In this document: positions 1 through 12,723 of the stretch, one piece after another
Layout of the letters: each line of letters begins with the position of its first letter
Position numbering within the stretch: position 1 is the first letter of the stretch
Origin: Ptychodera flava
Taxonomy: Eukaryota; Hemichordata; Enteropneusta; Ptychoderidae
NCBI RefSeq assembly: GCF_041260155.1
Contig: NC_091932.1
Coordinates: forward strand, 32,560,338-32,624,337
Direction: 5' to 3'
DNA: 64,000 bases
The notes under the pieces: generated by a model
Databases searched by the model: none
What the model was told of the DNA's origin: nothing
The model's input: the letters and a program-made list of their open reading frames with translations, nothing else
Made by a program: the position numbers and the translations under genes

Positions 1-20
1 GTATTGCACAATTCACATTT

Positions 21-75
21 TGTGTGTGTGTGTGTGTGTGTGTGTCTGTCTGTCTGGCTGTGTGTCTGTCTGTCC
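21..75. repeat. (TG)n / (TCTG)n microsatellite
   Basis: Uninterrupted TG dinucleotides run into TCTG tetranucleotides. The short open frames here on both strands are repeat artefacts. The stretch lies in the intron upstream of the first recognisable protease exon. Confidence 0.95.
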
Positions 76-393
76 AACACTTTTGACATTAGTGAACCAT
101 GTCATAAAATGTACCATGTTTTCTTTTCCAATGCAACAAGTCTGGCTTAATATGTATGGTAGAAAAATGCAAATAGCAATTTTCCATGGCAAACAGACTT
201 GAATGACATGTGCTATTAAAGTCATATCTATTTGATTACTCAGCGAAAGAGCTGGTGCAATCTTTATTGAAAAAAATACTGTGTTTAAGTCATGATTTCC
301 ATACAGTAACATTAGATAAACAGTAAGTAATTCTGTTGCTGTAAATGTACTTGACATAATGTGGGCTGATTTCTCTTTTACATGTGATTGCAG

Positions 394-3191
394 TAAAGTG
401 CTGTTCATGGATAGTTTAATCCAGTCACAGACCATTGATACATACCAGTATGTGGCAAATAAATTTTGCAGGTAGGTTTATCTAACTTTGCCAGTTACCA
501 ATACTCATCTCTTCCCACATCAGCTGTCTCTCAGAGACAGGAGAGTAGCTCTCATACATCAACTTTATGGTTGTTACAGCCATGCATTCACAAAATAGTA
601 TTATTTTACTATTTCGTAAAAAATGCAACTATGAAAATGACACCCGTTTAATTAAAACTAAGAAATATATTTTCTGTTAAAAAAATGATGAGACTCATAG
701 TTAGCTACTTTGCAACACTCTAATGTATTTTAGTGGTTGATTTCATATGGTATGGGTCAGAAAATAGCACTTGATCATTTTCCTAGACCAAGAGAAGTAC
801 ATTGAGATAATAGATTGTTTGTCATCTACTGAAATTTGTTGAATGTCACATTTGTAAATGACAGTGTGCAAATAACAAAAGTGAATTGTTTCCAAAATAG
901 TTTGCATAATATACATAGCAAAAAGAAAAATTCAATCTTCCTATCTTGCGTAGCAGACTTTCCCTATCATTACCATGTTAAACATTTTCATTACATTGAA
1001 AGGTTATGTGAATGGTTGTTATCATGTAGCAGTGAAATAATAATACATTCTGTATTGTACATGTTGATTATGTAAAATAACACTTCCATGGAAGATGTTG
1101 TACATATCACCATGAATTGCATTTTTTTCCAGTTATATGAAGTGGAATGCAATTCCGATCACAGTAGCAAAGGTACATCTACTGTCTTTTTGGGATTTAA
1201 TTTGATGTTGTGATATTACCATTTTGGAGACCTATGGCAATTATTTATATCTTCCTTGTTGTCACACATTCTTTTATTTCTACCAATTAACCCTTTGAGT
1301 GCTGTAATTTTTCCAACCAGAATTTTAGTGCAACATTTTAACAATTTTTTTGAATTTTTCTGTAATTTTTTTGATAATTTTGGTCCGAACGGACACAACA
1401 TTTCATTGACAAATTTTAGCGAAAATCTGGAAAAGTGGACTTTGGTACATTTTATAAAGGCGACAAAAATTGACTTGGCACTCAAAGGGTTACGGGTTCA
1501 TGGACACATATATTTTTCACTAACAATTTTCACATAAAATATGGGGTTACACACCCAACATGCGGTATATTTTCTGTAAGGTGTATATTTGATATTGATC
1601 CCAAGGTTAAAGCAGGCCATAAAATTTGAAAATAGGAGAAAAGCTAAAATAAAAGACACGCAGAAATTGGCCTGTTTGTATAATGTTTAGTGGAAAAGAT
1701 TGAGATAAAGTAAATATAATCGAAGTTTTTAACAATTTATTTCTGAATTGCTCTGTTTGATGATCTGTGGACATCAAATACATTGCAGTCAATATACATG
1801 CACCCATATTTTTATTTCTCTACTAAATAAAATGAGAATTAGTGGGCAAGCAAATGTAAAGCACCAACTTACATTTTTGATCAAGCAGAATATAACTTTC
1901 ATGTAAATTTTCCACTTGTCCCGTCAGGCAACCGGGACTAGCTTTTCACTTGCCCGGACGTGACTTTCCCTCGCCCCAGGCAACCTGACAACCCTTGTCT
2001 TTCCCTGTTTTATCCATTAAGATAATAAGATTGGATCACCAAAACTAAAAAGTCCAAAACAAAATAGTAAACCAACTTTGTCATTTAATATTTTTCAGCT
2101 TACTAAGTGTCAGCAGACAAACGTGCAAGATTGTGGAGTCTACTGCCTGTACTTCATGAACACTGTACTGAAGGTATGTACTTTATAAATTAGCTCAACT
2201 GTAAGTATTAGTTGATAAAGTATTTAGTTGGGATGGGGGAATATATCAATAATATACAGATTTATGTGAACATATTGTTTTCTATTAGACTTATACATTG
2301 TACATTTCTTGTGTGTTTGGTTAAAAAGAAGCTCAGACACTTTGTATTGATTTGTTTTACACAGATACATGTGCCTTGGACCTCTATGGGTATCTCAAAA
2401 AAACTTTGAACAGGGTCAGTGTATATTGACATGTATATTAAGATAAATTTGTTCTGTGAAGTTATCCAAAATGGATAAAAGGCACCTTATTTTTCAAATT
2501 TGACAATGTTTTAGCATGTGCATGAATTGATTTCCTTCAAACTTAAGGACAAATAACTATATTAGCTTACAGTGGCAAGTTTTTTTCATGATGTGATTTT
2601 CCGTACCCATCTGATAGCAATTCAGAAATGATTTGTTTTCTTTTCACAAGTAATTCCTTTGTACTGGTACTTTTTAAATTGTTGTGATGACTGGATTGGA
2701 AAATTCATGGCACAAACATTGCTTGTTTCAAATGAAAGTTCCCTTACACTCGTTTATTTCTAAGGATTACATCTTTCACGCAGTTGTATACAACTGTTGC
2801 CAATATATTAAAAAGTTACAAAAAGTGATATCATCCCAATATTAAAAATCAAGCTTTTCAAAAAGTGTACTTTGTCCAATATTTATGTGTTTCCCATGCA
2901 AGCAAAAGAACAGTAAATGAAACATTGGGTACAAGTTTACTAGATAATATAATCTATCATCAAGGTCTTCATTTTGAGTTCATATTCAACCTAAAAGATA
3001 GGTGTTAACATAAGTCTCCTCACATGTTTCTTTTTCAGTACTTTAGAAGAAGATCATGTGTGATGAATGAAAGATTCATTCAATACGTAGAGGAGAGAGA
3101 GCTGACATACAGAAAAGCTACTAATTTCAGAGGCTTCCTTCTAGATATTGTATTTGACAATCGTGAAAATGTGAGCAACACTACCCATTGA
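394..3191 (+). CDS. Ulp1/SENP-type (peptidase C48) cysteine protease, last four exons
   Basis: Four exons are inferred by eye: 394-471, 1133-1172, 2099-2173 and 3039-3191. Each is flanked by AG and GT, and each junction keeps frame (phases 2, 0, 0). The first exon reads KVLFMDSLIQSQTIDTY, matching the strand that carries the catalytic Asp in Ulp1/SENP proteases (the DS of the fDS motif). The second ends W-N-A-I-P. The third gives LTKCQQTNVQDCGVYCLYF, with the oxyanion Gln and the catalytic Cys in the QQ...DCGVY motif. The last exon supplies a charged C-terminal helix region and ends in TGA at 3189-3191. The exon with the catalytic His (HW motif) is not in the window, so the gene is cut at its 5' side. 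Family role: removal of SUMO or another ubiquitin-like modifier from proteins. The exact paralogue is not recognised, and an origin from a transposon-borne C48 gene cannot be excluded. The introns hold a piggyBac-like MITE (1291-1489). Confidence 0.8.
1291..1489. mobile_element. piggyBac-like MITE, about 199 bp
   Basis: The ends are CCCTTTGAGTGC and GCACTCAAAGGG, perfect inverted repeats of the piggyBac type. The left flank is TTAA (1287-1290). The right flank is TTAC (1490-1493), one base from the expected TTAA duplication. The interior is AT-rich and non-coding. It lies in the protease intron between exons 1133-1172 and 2099-2173. Confidence 0.75.
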
Positions 3192-4960
3192 TGATGGTAT
3201 TTTGTCGAATAGCTGTCTTGAACAATGGCAAATTGGAGATTTAACAAGTTATACACCAGTTTTCAAATGACACTTCTATAAACCATGTGTAACATCATAT
3301 GGAATATTGTAACTTTGCTTATAGTCTGTTTAAATATATATTGTGCGACAATATGCTTGTAGAGAGACAATAGACTTCTGGACAACTTTACTTGTGGTTG
3401 TAATATTGCATAAATATTTCTGGTATGTGATGAAGCTGAAGATATTACAGACAATTATACATGTATCCATGATGCTGTCACTTGTGCCCAATTTTTCACA
3501 CTTCCAGGAATTTTAAGAGGGTGTTCATGACATTTTAAAGGCCCATGAGCTGCAACTCTGCGAAATTTGTCAAACCTCAAGGTTCATCCAATTTCCTCAG
3601 ATATCCATGGCAATTTGAAAATTGAATGATACAGTTATTAACTATGCCTCAACAATGTTTGCTTGTGGTAGAATAGGCAAGAAATTTAGCAGATTATTGT
3701 TCATTTTGTTCATTGTTATGTGAAAAGTGGAGACCTTTTTGTCAAAGTGGACTGAATCCCTTTCCAGTCTTTTCAGAATTAAGTGGATTGCATCATGTTG
3801 TATTTGTAAAGATTCAAATGTGTACATGCCCCATTTGCGCTGTTTATCATGTAGTTGTATGGAGACGGCCATATTTGGGCGCTGCACCTATTTATTATCT
3901 GTCATACTGAAACCGCCCCATGCAGTCTCACTCAGTGTATAATTATGCTTGAGTAAACATCTTTGAGTAAGAACATTTCTATTAACTAATTTTAATCTAA
4001 ATATAAAATCATGAAAATAATGCCAAAAGTTGCAGCCCATGTGCCTTTAATGCTGTCTATCTAATTGCCTCTGAGTAATTAGCTTTTATCATGTTGCCGA
4101 TTACTATACAGAAGGGGCTACATGACCACACACAGTGAGTAAGGTTTCGCAAAAGCTGATTCCTCCAAAATAATATTGTTGTGCATTTATTGATGACAAA
4201 TATTTTACACGAAAAAGAGCACAAGAAGTTTTCTTTTTATGCAGCTTATAAGCAAATGCTCAATATTTGGTAATTTGTTTCAATATCTTTGACATGTACT
4301 CTGCCAATATTGTTACAAATTCACTACAGCAACGGCTGATCTTGTTCATTGGTGCTTAATTTTGTGGTTAAATCTGTTTGGTTGGTTTCTCCAGATCAGG
4401 ACATTTAATTGGTACATCAAGACATTGATGGTCAGCTAATGTCACTTTTACATCTTTCTAATTTTGCCATAACTCAAAACTTTGAAGATCACTAAGTTTA
4501 AGGACTAGTACAAAGAAGTTAGTTTAAAATAAAAAATGACTTAAAATTTAAACATTCAATTTGCTGAATTTTAATCATGGTATTCACCCTGATGTCATTG
4601 GTGTAGTTGGTTTTTATTCTGTTATTTTGTAAGGTAAAAGCAGTTGATTTCCCTTGTTTACTGTAATTTTGTAGTTTTTTTCGGATTGATCCAAACAATT
4701 ACTTTAACATTACAGTGCATAGCTTGTCATACAGTATTCTACAGTATTCCACTTTGATTGCACTTAGTCTTTGCCTTACATTTGACACATATCACCAGGA
4801 ATTGTGAAATGTAGAAGTGTTTAAAACTTCAATGTGATTATTTTAGTTATTAAAGATTTGTTTACATTGTTTTCAAAACAGAGTATTTGTTATTCTTGAT
4901 TATACTTGTCTGTGCATGTAAGAACATAATCAGTCCTGGCTTTTCTTTTGTCCTATTGCA
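3192..4960. other. Non-coding, probable 3' UTR then intergenic
   Basis: AT-rich DNA after the protease stop codon. No open frame here has a recognisable motif or convincing splice signals, and no clear repeat family was seen. The first few hundred bases are presumably 3' UTR; no poly(A) signal stands out. Confidence 0.5.
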
Positions 4961-4974
4961 CCATTAATTCGGTA

Positions 4975-5375
4975 AATCATGTACAGTAACCTCCTGAATT
5001 CCCGTTCACATCCCCCCGGGTCAAGGTCTGAATGACCTTGATGATGAATCCATCCTGAGAGGCCAAAATGTGGGAAAGGAGTGGAATTCCCGAGAAATGG
5101 GGGTCAGGATGGAATCCAAAGCCCGAACACTTGAGAGAATGGGAAAAAGAGAGGAGGAGAAATGGATGGCGGTGGGATAGGCCGGGCTGGTATGACATGA
5201 GCCAAGCGGATGAATGAATGAATGAATGGGAGCGATTAGACAAGGGCGAATGATGCTGTGTTGTGTGCATAAGTGGCCGATTGCCCGGGAAGGAAGATTG
5301 ATAACGGTCACAGGTAGAAGAGCTGATTGGCTAAGGGAATTAAGGTGAAGATGTCGGGTAGGCAGATTAGCTAGG
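4975..5375. other. GC- and purine-rich island of unknown origin
   Basis: About 400 bp with composition unlike the AT-rich flanks: many GGG/CCC runs, an (AATG)n stretch near 5211-5228 and a CCCGGG site. A plus-strand frame from about 5028 encodes roughly 50 residues rich in Arg, Glu and Lys before a stop, and two overlapping minus frames are also open. No family is recognised. It may be a fragment of an unidentified mobile element. Confidence 0.4.
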
Positions 5376-6718
5376 TGTATTCACAAAACACATCTGTGAT
5401 AAAACACAGATTCCACTTTAAAATACCTTTTCTTGAATGTAACAGTGCGACAATGTCATAAATTTAACCATCCATATAAATGTAATATAACGGAAATTTT
5501 TGTAAGAAAAAAATTTCAATTCTCTTGATATGCTGCCATTTTACATTTGTTTCTACAAACATCCCGTCCCGAGGTTCTAACTGATGAAATTTCACAAAAT
5601 GCAAGGGATGATATGATATATCACCACAGCTATTTCCTGCCTCAGGAGATTTCATTTTCATAAATGTAACAATTGTAACAAAATGCAACCAATTTTATCT
5701 GAAATACATCACATACAACAATAAATTCAACACTATTAACATGTGTTCAGGAGAAAAAATTGTGAATACCAGTGTGACGCTGACTTAGATAACAAGTGTA
5801 GTACTATACTCTGCTGTCGGTTGATGATGGAAGTAATGATAAATAAGTAGAAAAGTGGGACACCATCAAAGAACTATGGTGTAAGTTGTCCAAAAGTACA
5901 GAAATTAGTGAGCATGTAGTTATCTGCCAATTCAGAATGATAAATTATGAAAAGCTTCCATTTCTATGTACAAGAAAAAAATCTACTCACATTAAAGACA
6001 TTATATCGGTGACTTTGGGCCATTTTTCTTTATTTTTTGTTCTGTGGGATTTCCATTACACTCCTTGGCATTCTACTAGCATGATAAATTCCAAGTCTCA
6101 AGATGAAACATAGCTTTCATATGAATGACTACTGTTATTGTTGACAGATACGGTACATGAAATCGGAACTAGTATTTTGTTTGCAATATTGATATTGATG
6201 TTTGTACACTAAACAGGTAAACGGCTGTGTTGAGAACTTGTGCATCATGCTTTTGGGAATCGTACAAACACTGTAGGTAACTACTGAATGGGACCGAAAT
6301 ACAGAAACTATCCTAAAGTTATTGTTCCTGCGATCACAAGGCAATTGCCAGCTGATATCATGGTTAAATTTCATGATTACCTGTAACATTACATAAAAGA
6401 ATACAATCACCTTTAATTTAATATTCGCATATGATTAACAAGCATGTCTAAGTCTTCTATGTTGTGGCGCACTTCTTTACATTGCTACCCTATAAAATTT
6501 GTGATTGGCTATATTCCCATTTTCCATGGTAACAGAGGCTAAATTTGCATATGTGACCGTATGCCTTCAAGGATGAGAGGTACCTTTAAATATACTTACA
6601 TGTTTATATTTTGAATCCAGTATTTTTTGTGAATGTGTTTGTTTTCCAATATATCTGTGCGTGTCTTTGTTTTGGTCAAACACGTTTTTGAGGTTTTACT
6701 AAAAATAGTCTATAATTA
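5376..6718. other. Non-coding, nothing recognised
   Basis: AT-rich sequence. The open frames are short and lack motifs, and no inverted or tandem repeat was noticed. Confidence 0.4.
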
Positions 6719-6815
6719 CAGAGGAGTGTGCCGATTGGTTATCTGTAAACAGCAATCAACAGTAGGGTACCTTAGGGATAAAACCGAGTCTCAGAATTTT
6801 TAAATTCTTTCCGTT
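6719..6815. repeat. Dispersed repeat, copy 1 (relative of 10530-10630)
   Basis: Aligns by eye over about 95 bp with 10530-10630. The shared words are GTGTGCC, CTGT(A/G)AACAGCA, ACAGTAG, TTAG(G/A)GATAAAAC and CTCAGAATTTT. No coding potential. The second copy is part of a foldback structure at 10604-10740. Confidence 0.6.
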
Positions 6816-6879
6816 TTTGTGCAGTAAATGGTAATGATAACGAACGGTAATTTATTAAACAAACACAGGATAGTCACTT

Positions 6880-8790
6880 TCACACCCTATTGTACAAAAA
6901 TCGAAGGCATAATTTAAAAACTTGAATACGGTGGCCGTGAAATGTCATTGATAATTGACCGGGCTTTATAGTGAAGCAAGAACTTGTGCAGATCAGACAG
7001 ATCACGGCGTTGGGTTCGTCTTTTTCCGATTATTTTCCCTGTCATATTAACAATAACAATGAGTTCAGTTCTATAGTAGCCAACACTTAGGTTGCCGTAG
7101 CACACGGAGATGTTAAAAGTGAGTATATTTGCAATGATGCTGTTGTAGACCTTTGCGAGAACATTTTACGCATTTTAACTGATACCAAAGCTTTTCAGCC
7201 TTCTCAACAAAGACATACGTTTTGTGGCCTTCTTAACTATGTAAAAAGTGTTGTCGTTAAAGTGTATCTATATGCGTCTCAAGGTATTTGAAACACTCAG
7301 CAATTTCAACGGTCTGCAGATTGTTCAATACAATCAATGCAGTACTGACATTCACGGCTATTATTAGTTTTACTAGCGTTCAAATCCATTAGACTTGACT
7401 TGCAGTAGTTTTGCAAAGTCGTTACATGGTCGAGATACACGGTTTTAAGAATTTGCTCTCACAGAAGACACACAAGCGCCATATCATCAAATTTACAACT
7501 GTGTTTGGGATTTGCATTTTATCTTTATTGAGATAACAGTGCAGTTGACAGAATGCAGCACCTGTAGTGTGTTAAAGACATCGACAAACGTGTCTGAAAA
7601 TTTGCCATCCTGCAACAATCTCTGTGGTATGTTAAGAAAATCCTGAATCAAGTGTAAGCTTATGACATACTCATTTACATTTCAAATTTCTTTAAAAATA
7701 TAAAGAAAACGTAAGGCTTCATTGTGTTAAAATAGGAGGTAACATCGATAAATAAAATACGCACATTCGTTTCGGGGTTTTTAAAATAATTTTCAATCGT
7801 GTTAAACTAGATGACAGTAGCGTCATCAGTGCCTGTATGTGCTGTATAGGCGAATTGCAAAGGATCAAACCGGGTCGACCATGAAGATCGTAGACGTTTG
7901 CTCGTTACCCTTTCCATACATTTTTCAAGAAGAGATGTAAGAGTTACTGGCCTTAAATCATTGAATGAATAGCTTTTGGACACAGGCATTACACTGGACA
8001 CTTTCAAAGAATTTGAAACAGTGCCACAATCGTAAGAGCTGTAAAGTTGTTTAAAAACTATACCGTTTCAGCAGTGCAACACAGACTTTTAACACTTTTC
8101 CCTGTAGGCCATCAGAACCAGGTGTTTTGCGTGAGTTACATAGCGATCTCATCCTCTGTCAGCTGTAAAAGGTGACACAATGGTGTATTCTCGCACAGCG
8201 AACTACAGTCCCTGTCCACAGTACCTCCACCCACCCTGTCGTAATCAATATTATCAAATCTGCAATGGGACCGATTCAAATCATTTGCAAAATTAAATTT
8301 GTAATGTAAAAGGTTTGTGTGTTGCTTTCGTTTCTGCTCCCAATCATATTTGCATTACCAAATGAAGACACTGCTCAAACTAATCATTGTGTCGAACGTT
8401 GTTGTTTGTTGTTAGGGAAAAATAAACTCTTTCTTAATAATATTACTTTCGCAAAATTGAATATAAGAATTTACTTCATCTGTCAGCTCGTGAATATCAC
8501 CACAAGAATAACATAATTATTAGCATTCTATTGACTCAAAACAGTATCTCATTCCGTCTATAGTCTTCTGTCAAAACTGCACAGGCACTGACTTTGTTTT
8601 GGGTTTACCATATTTCACTTTTTGTCTATATCTCGGTAATAGATGTATAACATTGAGGTCCGATTTTCCCAATGGAGGACTACAAAGTGTTTTATAAGCA
8701 TCGTTGATGGTGACATACTGTTGCAAAGATTACAAATGTCCGTAAATATCGCATGTCTTGAAGTCGCAGAGAATAAATACAAGCTGATCC
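6880..8790 (-). mobile_element. Decayed LINE (CR1/L2/Rex1-like), endonuclease end to RT C-terminus
   Basis: Minus-strand reading in broken frames recovers LINE landmarks in the expected order. These are an endonuclease end (PPLGKSD at about 8655), a linker resembling ELTDEVNSYIQFC (about 8470), RT start RKTPGSDGLQGKVL (about 8100), NDLRPVTLTSLLEKCMERV and DPLQFAY (7807-8007), a relic of the FVDFSSAFNT motif (about 7745), a DDMALV remnant of the catalytic YADD box (about 7490), and a C-terminal tail with YGNLSV and KARSIINDISRP (6914-7105). Many frameshifts and stops are present, so it is not functional. The clade assignment is from remembered motif similarity only. Confidence 0.85.
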
Positions 8791-9419
8791 ACTGGACGAG
8801 AGTGCATTGTTATTATCGCTGGCAACGTTCAAAACACGCACTTTTGCTCGTGAAAAAATTACTGTTCCGTTGTTTCCTAATTACGGATTTTCGAGTCATC
8901 GTATTTTTAAAATGTTCAAAACCGTTAAACTCTGTCAATTTTCAAATAATTATGATTTTGGTAAAATTATTGAAGCTATTGAGGAAAATATAGATAAGCA
9001 TGCGTTTCTAAAAATTCAGCACCGTTTATAAGATGTCGCCGGTTTCAAATTTTCTCAAAATTAATATTTGCTTTTTAAAAAAACCGTTTGTACTTCAAAA
9101 GACAACGGAATCAATGGTAGAGGCTCTTAACAGATATCTCAAATGTTAAATTTTGAAATAATGGACAGTTCTGTGAAAATTTGTAGGAGTTGAAACGTTT
9201 TAAAATAGAGCTGCGAACATTTTCATATGCATGTGTAACGTCACTGCCCAATGGAGCAAAAACTTGCGTCTTTTGAATTGTGTGGTCCTGTAATCTTTAT
9301 TATGCAAAGAAAATAATGATATATATTGAAAATTGCCCCTATTAACAGTTCCTTAGCAATTTGAATCCTTCTCATCGCCTTGAGCTTACATTAGTTTATT
9401 TGACAGAATTCTCGTGACA
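8791..9419. other. Non-coding, nothing recognised
   Basis: Possibly the fully decayed 5' part of the neighbouring LINE. The plus-strand open frames here show no motifs. Confidence 0.35.
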
Positions 9420-10345
9420 GATAAAATGGGATGAAAAATAATATTTCATAGTTCCTACTTTACCGATCCATATAGTCAAATAAATCTAATTTTCAAAGTG
9501 AATATTGTACAACCATCCCAGATTATCATATTTACTCATTATTAGTTATTAATTATTGGTATGTTTTTGTTTCAGTATGTACATTGTCAAGGTTCTTAAG
9601 TACTGATTTTCGTACCAAACATCAAGGTTCTTACTTTACAGACCCACACACACAAATTAACCCAATGCTCTAAGTGACTAAATTACACAGCCACCCCATA
9701 TCATCATATTCCTAAATGTAAATTATTATTTGTTATTATTATATTTTGCCCTTACAATGTCAAGGTTCTTAAGTACTGATTTCCATACCAAAAATCAAGG
9801 TTCTTACTTTACAGATCCACACAGACAAATCAACCCAATGTTCAAAGGTACAACGTTATACAACCATCCCATGTTATCATATGTACACATTATTAATTAT
9901 TAATTATCATACTTTTTCTCCATGATATTACCAAGGTTTTTACGGTACCCATTTTCATACCAAATATAAAGGTTCTTATTTTTACAGGCCTACAAAGTCA
10001 AATCAACTCAATGTTCTACGTTACAAAATCAAATTATAATCGATGTGATGATAATCATTCATTATTAATTATAAATCATCATATTTTATCTCCCTTATAT
10101 GATCAAGGTTCTTAAGGTACCCATTTTTATACCCGATGTCAAGATTCTTATTTTACATATCTACAGATTCAAATCAAGTACAGGTTTTATGTTACAAAGT
10201 TATATTTATATTCAATGTGATGAGAATTACTCATTATTAATGTTTAATTATCGTAATTATCTCCCCAATACCATCTACGTTCTTAAGGTACCTTCTTTCA
10301 TACCAGATATCAAGATTCTTATTTCACAGATCTACTAAGTCACAT
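9420..10345 (-). repeat. Satellite array A, about 190-bp monomers (inverse of array B)
   Basis: Four to five diverged head-to-tail units, each with AAGGTTCTTA, a GTACC/TTTTCATACCA segment, TTTACAGATCTAC, an AATCAA(C)CCAATG block and an ATTATTAATTATTAAT-rich block. The same monomer occurs in the opposite orientation at 16975-21190. Its inner edge (near 10345) stops at the same monomer phase as the inner edge of array B. Confidence 0.85.
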
Positions 10346-10529
10346 CATTTGAAAGTGTGAGAACTACAAGGCTGTGTTAGGCTGCATTCAAAAAATATGG
10401 CGAGGGGGACTCTACAATTTCGGTCCCCGGTACCTTTTTGCATTTTCTAATTTTAAGGTCTGTTGGTAATTTAGTAAAAAAATGTTAGTAATAATAAACA
10501 AATCTACAATTTTCTATAAAAAGTGTAAG

Positions 10530-10765
10530 GGTAGAATGGGTGTGCCAATTTGTATTCTGTGAACAGCATTCTACAGTAGAGTATCTTAGAGATAAAACTA
10601 TCTCTCAGAATTTTAAAATTCCTTTTAGTTTATATACAATGGGGTGTGAAATTACCAACCATGTTTTTTTAAATAAATACCGCATTTTTGAGCATTTTAA
10701 TTTACTTCACAAAAACTAAAAGGAATTTTAAAATTCTGAGACTTGATTTTATCCCTAATGCACAA
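10530..10765. repeat. Foldback repeat with 28-bp perfect arms (copy 2 of the 6719 repeat)
   Basis: 10604-10631 and 10713-10740 are exact reverse complements over 28 bp (CTCAGAATTTT...TAGTTT). The arms extend imperfectly outward through GATAAAA words and enclose an 81-bp loop. The left part matches 6719-6815. It resembles a MITE or palindromic repeat, but no clear target duplication was found. Confidence 0.65.
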
Positions 10766-10789
10766 GCACAAATTAATAAGTGTTAACCA

Positions 10790-11080
10790 ATAATAAAATA
10801 AATTACTCTTATGTTACAAAAGTAAGAATCAAATTTCATGAAACCTTAATCATCTCATTAGCAATTTAACTTAGACAATCAGCTGCTGCTAGAACACCAG
10901 AACACCACTGTCTGATTTATTTCTCATCACTGTTTGTATTTTAAATGTCCTGTTTTTCTGGTATACTTTTTACTGTATTGTTCACCACCTTAAGATGTTG
11001 TTTTTTGCATGGCATATGGAAGGCTTAATAAAAGAAATAAATTATTATTATTACTATTATTATTATTATTATTATTGTCA
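10790..11080 (+). mobile_element. Probable LINE-type 3' end with (ATT)n tail
   Basis: The sequence runs from TTTTTGCATGGCATATGGAA through AATAAAAGAAATAAA into an ATT trinucleotide tract (about 11040-11076). This is the form of a non-LTR 3' end. No coding part is recognisable upstream. Confidence 0.4.
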
Positions 11081-11289
11081 CTGACCAAAGTAATGCACGT
11101 CTATGTGAACTAAATCAAACACATGGTTTGACTCGCGTCATAATTTGTAACGATGAACCAGTGACTTCAAATTCTGAACGTCGAATCTTTATGACTTCTG
11201 ATTCTGTGATTTGAAAGAATTATCTCCTTGATTGAAGGTCTATTAAAATGCAAAAAAGCTACATATTTTTCTGATAGGCAAATCAATTT

Positions 11290-11690
11290 TCAACGTTATT
11301 CCCCACTTTGAAGTATTGTAATGGGAGGTTAGACGTTAGTAATCTAAATGGAACACAAATATCATGACTTCGTGCATTCTTTCTTGAAACTTGCATTTGA
11401 TTTCGCTGTGTTCTAATACATCCCATGTAAAGTTTCATCAATTTCGTTTCATTCCTAATATTGCTATAGGACCACAATAGCTTCCTCACCTACATTCTTG
11501 TGCTCAAAGGGATTTTACAATGAGATCTTTCTCTCACATCAACACGACTATATGGAATACTGTTCCTTATGATCTTCGTCATTCCAAGTCTCCAATATCT
11601 TGTCGCCATGCAATCAAGACTTACCTCTTTAAAACATGACTTTGTAAACAATTTTTTTTCAAATTGTATATTATCCAATGTCTGTGAATA
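11290..11690 (+). mobile_element. LINE RT C-terminal fragment, decayed
   Basis: The plus strand around 11520-11640 encodes RSFSHINTTIWNTVP, YDLRHSKSP and AIKTYLF. This matches the conserved LINE tail RSFS..AP.LWN.LP..LR...S...FK..LKTYLF of CR1/Jockey-like elements. A frame near 11290 gives VIPHFE, resembling the ...P.L.YC upstream block, but with stops. Confidence 0.7.
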
Positions 11691-12039
11691 AGATTTTTTT
11701 TTCTACAAGTTATTCCGTGTTTTATGCTAATCATCCTGCACGGTTCATTTATTTCTAAAATTATCAGTCTTGCATCTATACAGCTTGCATCAACATATTT
11801 ATGCATCAAAATTAATGTGAAAAATGAGTGACTCTGTTCCTTTAATGGTTGTTTTGTTTAGTACATTTACGGTTAAATTATAAAATTTATGGGTGTATTA
11901 CATTTTTGGAGATCAGTACATTTATGGGTTACACAGGACCACCTCAAAAATAGGATGGTGACCCATCCTTTTGTTTTTGGCTGTTGAAATAAACCAAAGC
12001 ACATCATTTGCAAAACTCATAAAAATGGAAATGTTCCCA

Positions 12040-12540
12040 ACTTTTTTTTGGTATTGTATTTTATTTATTAACGTTTCCTATGTGGACTGAAAGTATACAT
12101 ATGTGAGCAGACTTAATACAAATGTTAGTGAACCTTGTCACATCCAGCCCCTTGGGCTTGTACGACAAAAAACAAATTCATTGTGAAATAAACAGATAAA
12201 AAAATAAAATACATTTTGTAAGTGCGAGAAGTTTATCTTACAAATTATACATTATATCCTTTCTCTTGTTATAAGCAACAAGTCAGGTGTTTTGAGCATC
12301 AATAGTTCAATGTTATCGATGATATGAAGAGCAATGAATTCTGGGTATAAATCAGATACTTTTCCAAATAATGTATCTCTTTGGGAAATATACATACAAC
12401 AATCCAAAAGGAAATGTTTCTCAATTTCAATTTCTGACCCTTAACAAAAATTACAAGTTCTGTCTTTCACTGGCAACTGCTGAAGTCTGCCTGATCATCT
12501 TTCTACTTTCAAAGGTAAAATACCATTTTATACTTGAGCA
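12040..12540 (-). mobile_element. LINE C-terminus and 3' end, minus strand
   Basis: Minus-strand translation gives a zinc-knuckle-like tail (NFC...EIEKHFLLDCCMYISQR), comparable to C..C...E.E.HFLL.C..Y...R in LINE polyproteins. A typical 3' UTR follows: GTCGTACAAGCCCAAGGGGC, then an AATAAATAAAAT end near 12050. In-frame stops show decay. Confidence 0.65.
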
Positions 12541-12723
12541 ATAGTTGCAGTGAATAACAATTCTCTGTTCCATATTTTTTCTTACAATATACATATGTTC
12601 TTAACGTGGGTTTTCTACACACATCAGTAAACCACTTTTTCACAGTTATCTTTTAACTTACAAAAGGCATTATCCAAATTTACAGTTTAAAGATTTGAAA
12701 AGTTTGGACATGCGTTTACTGTA

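Noticed and set aside
1915-2000. GC-rich TTGCCTG/CAGGCAAC words in a protease intron
   Set aside because: Suggests an old repeat fragment but has no ends, copies or coding signal here.
8643-9031. Overlapping plus-strand open frames of 116 and 74 codons
   Set aside because: They lie partly over the endonuclease end of the minus-strand LINE; composition is AT-driven and no motif is present.
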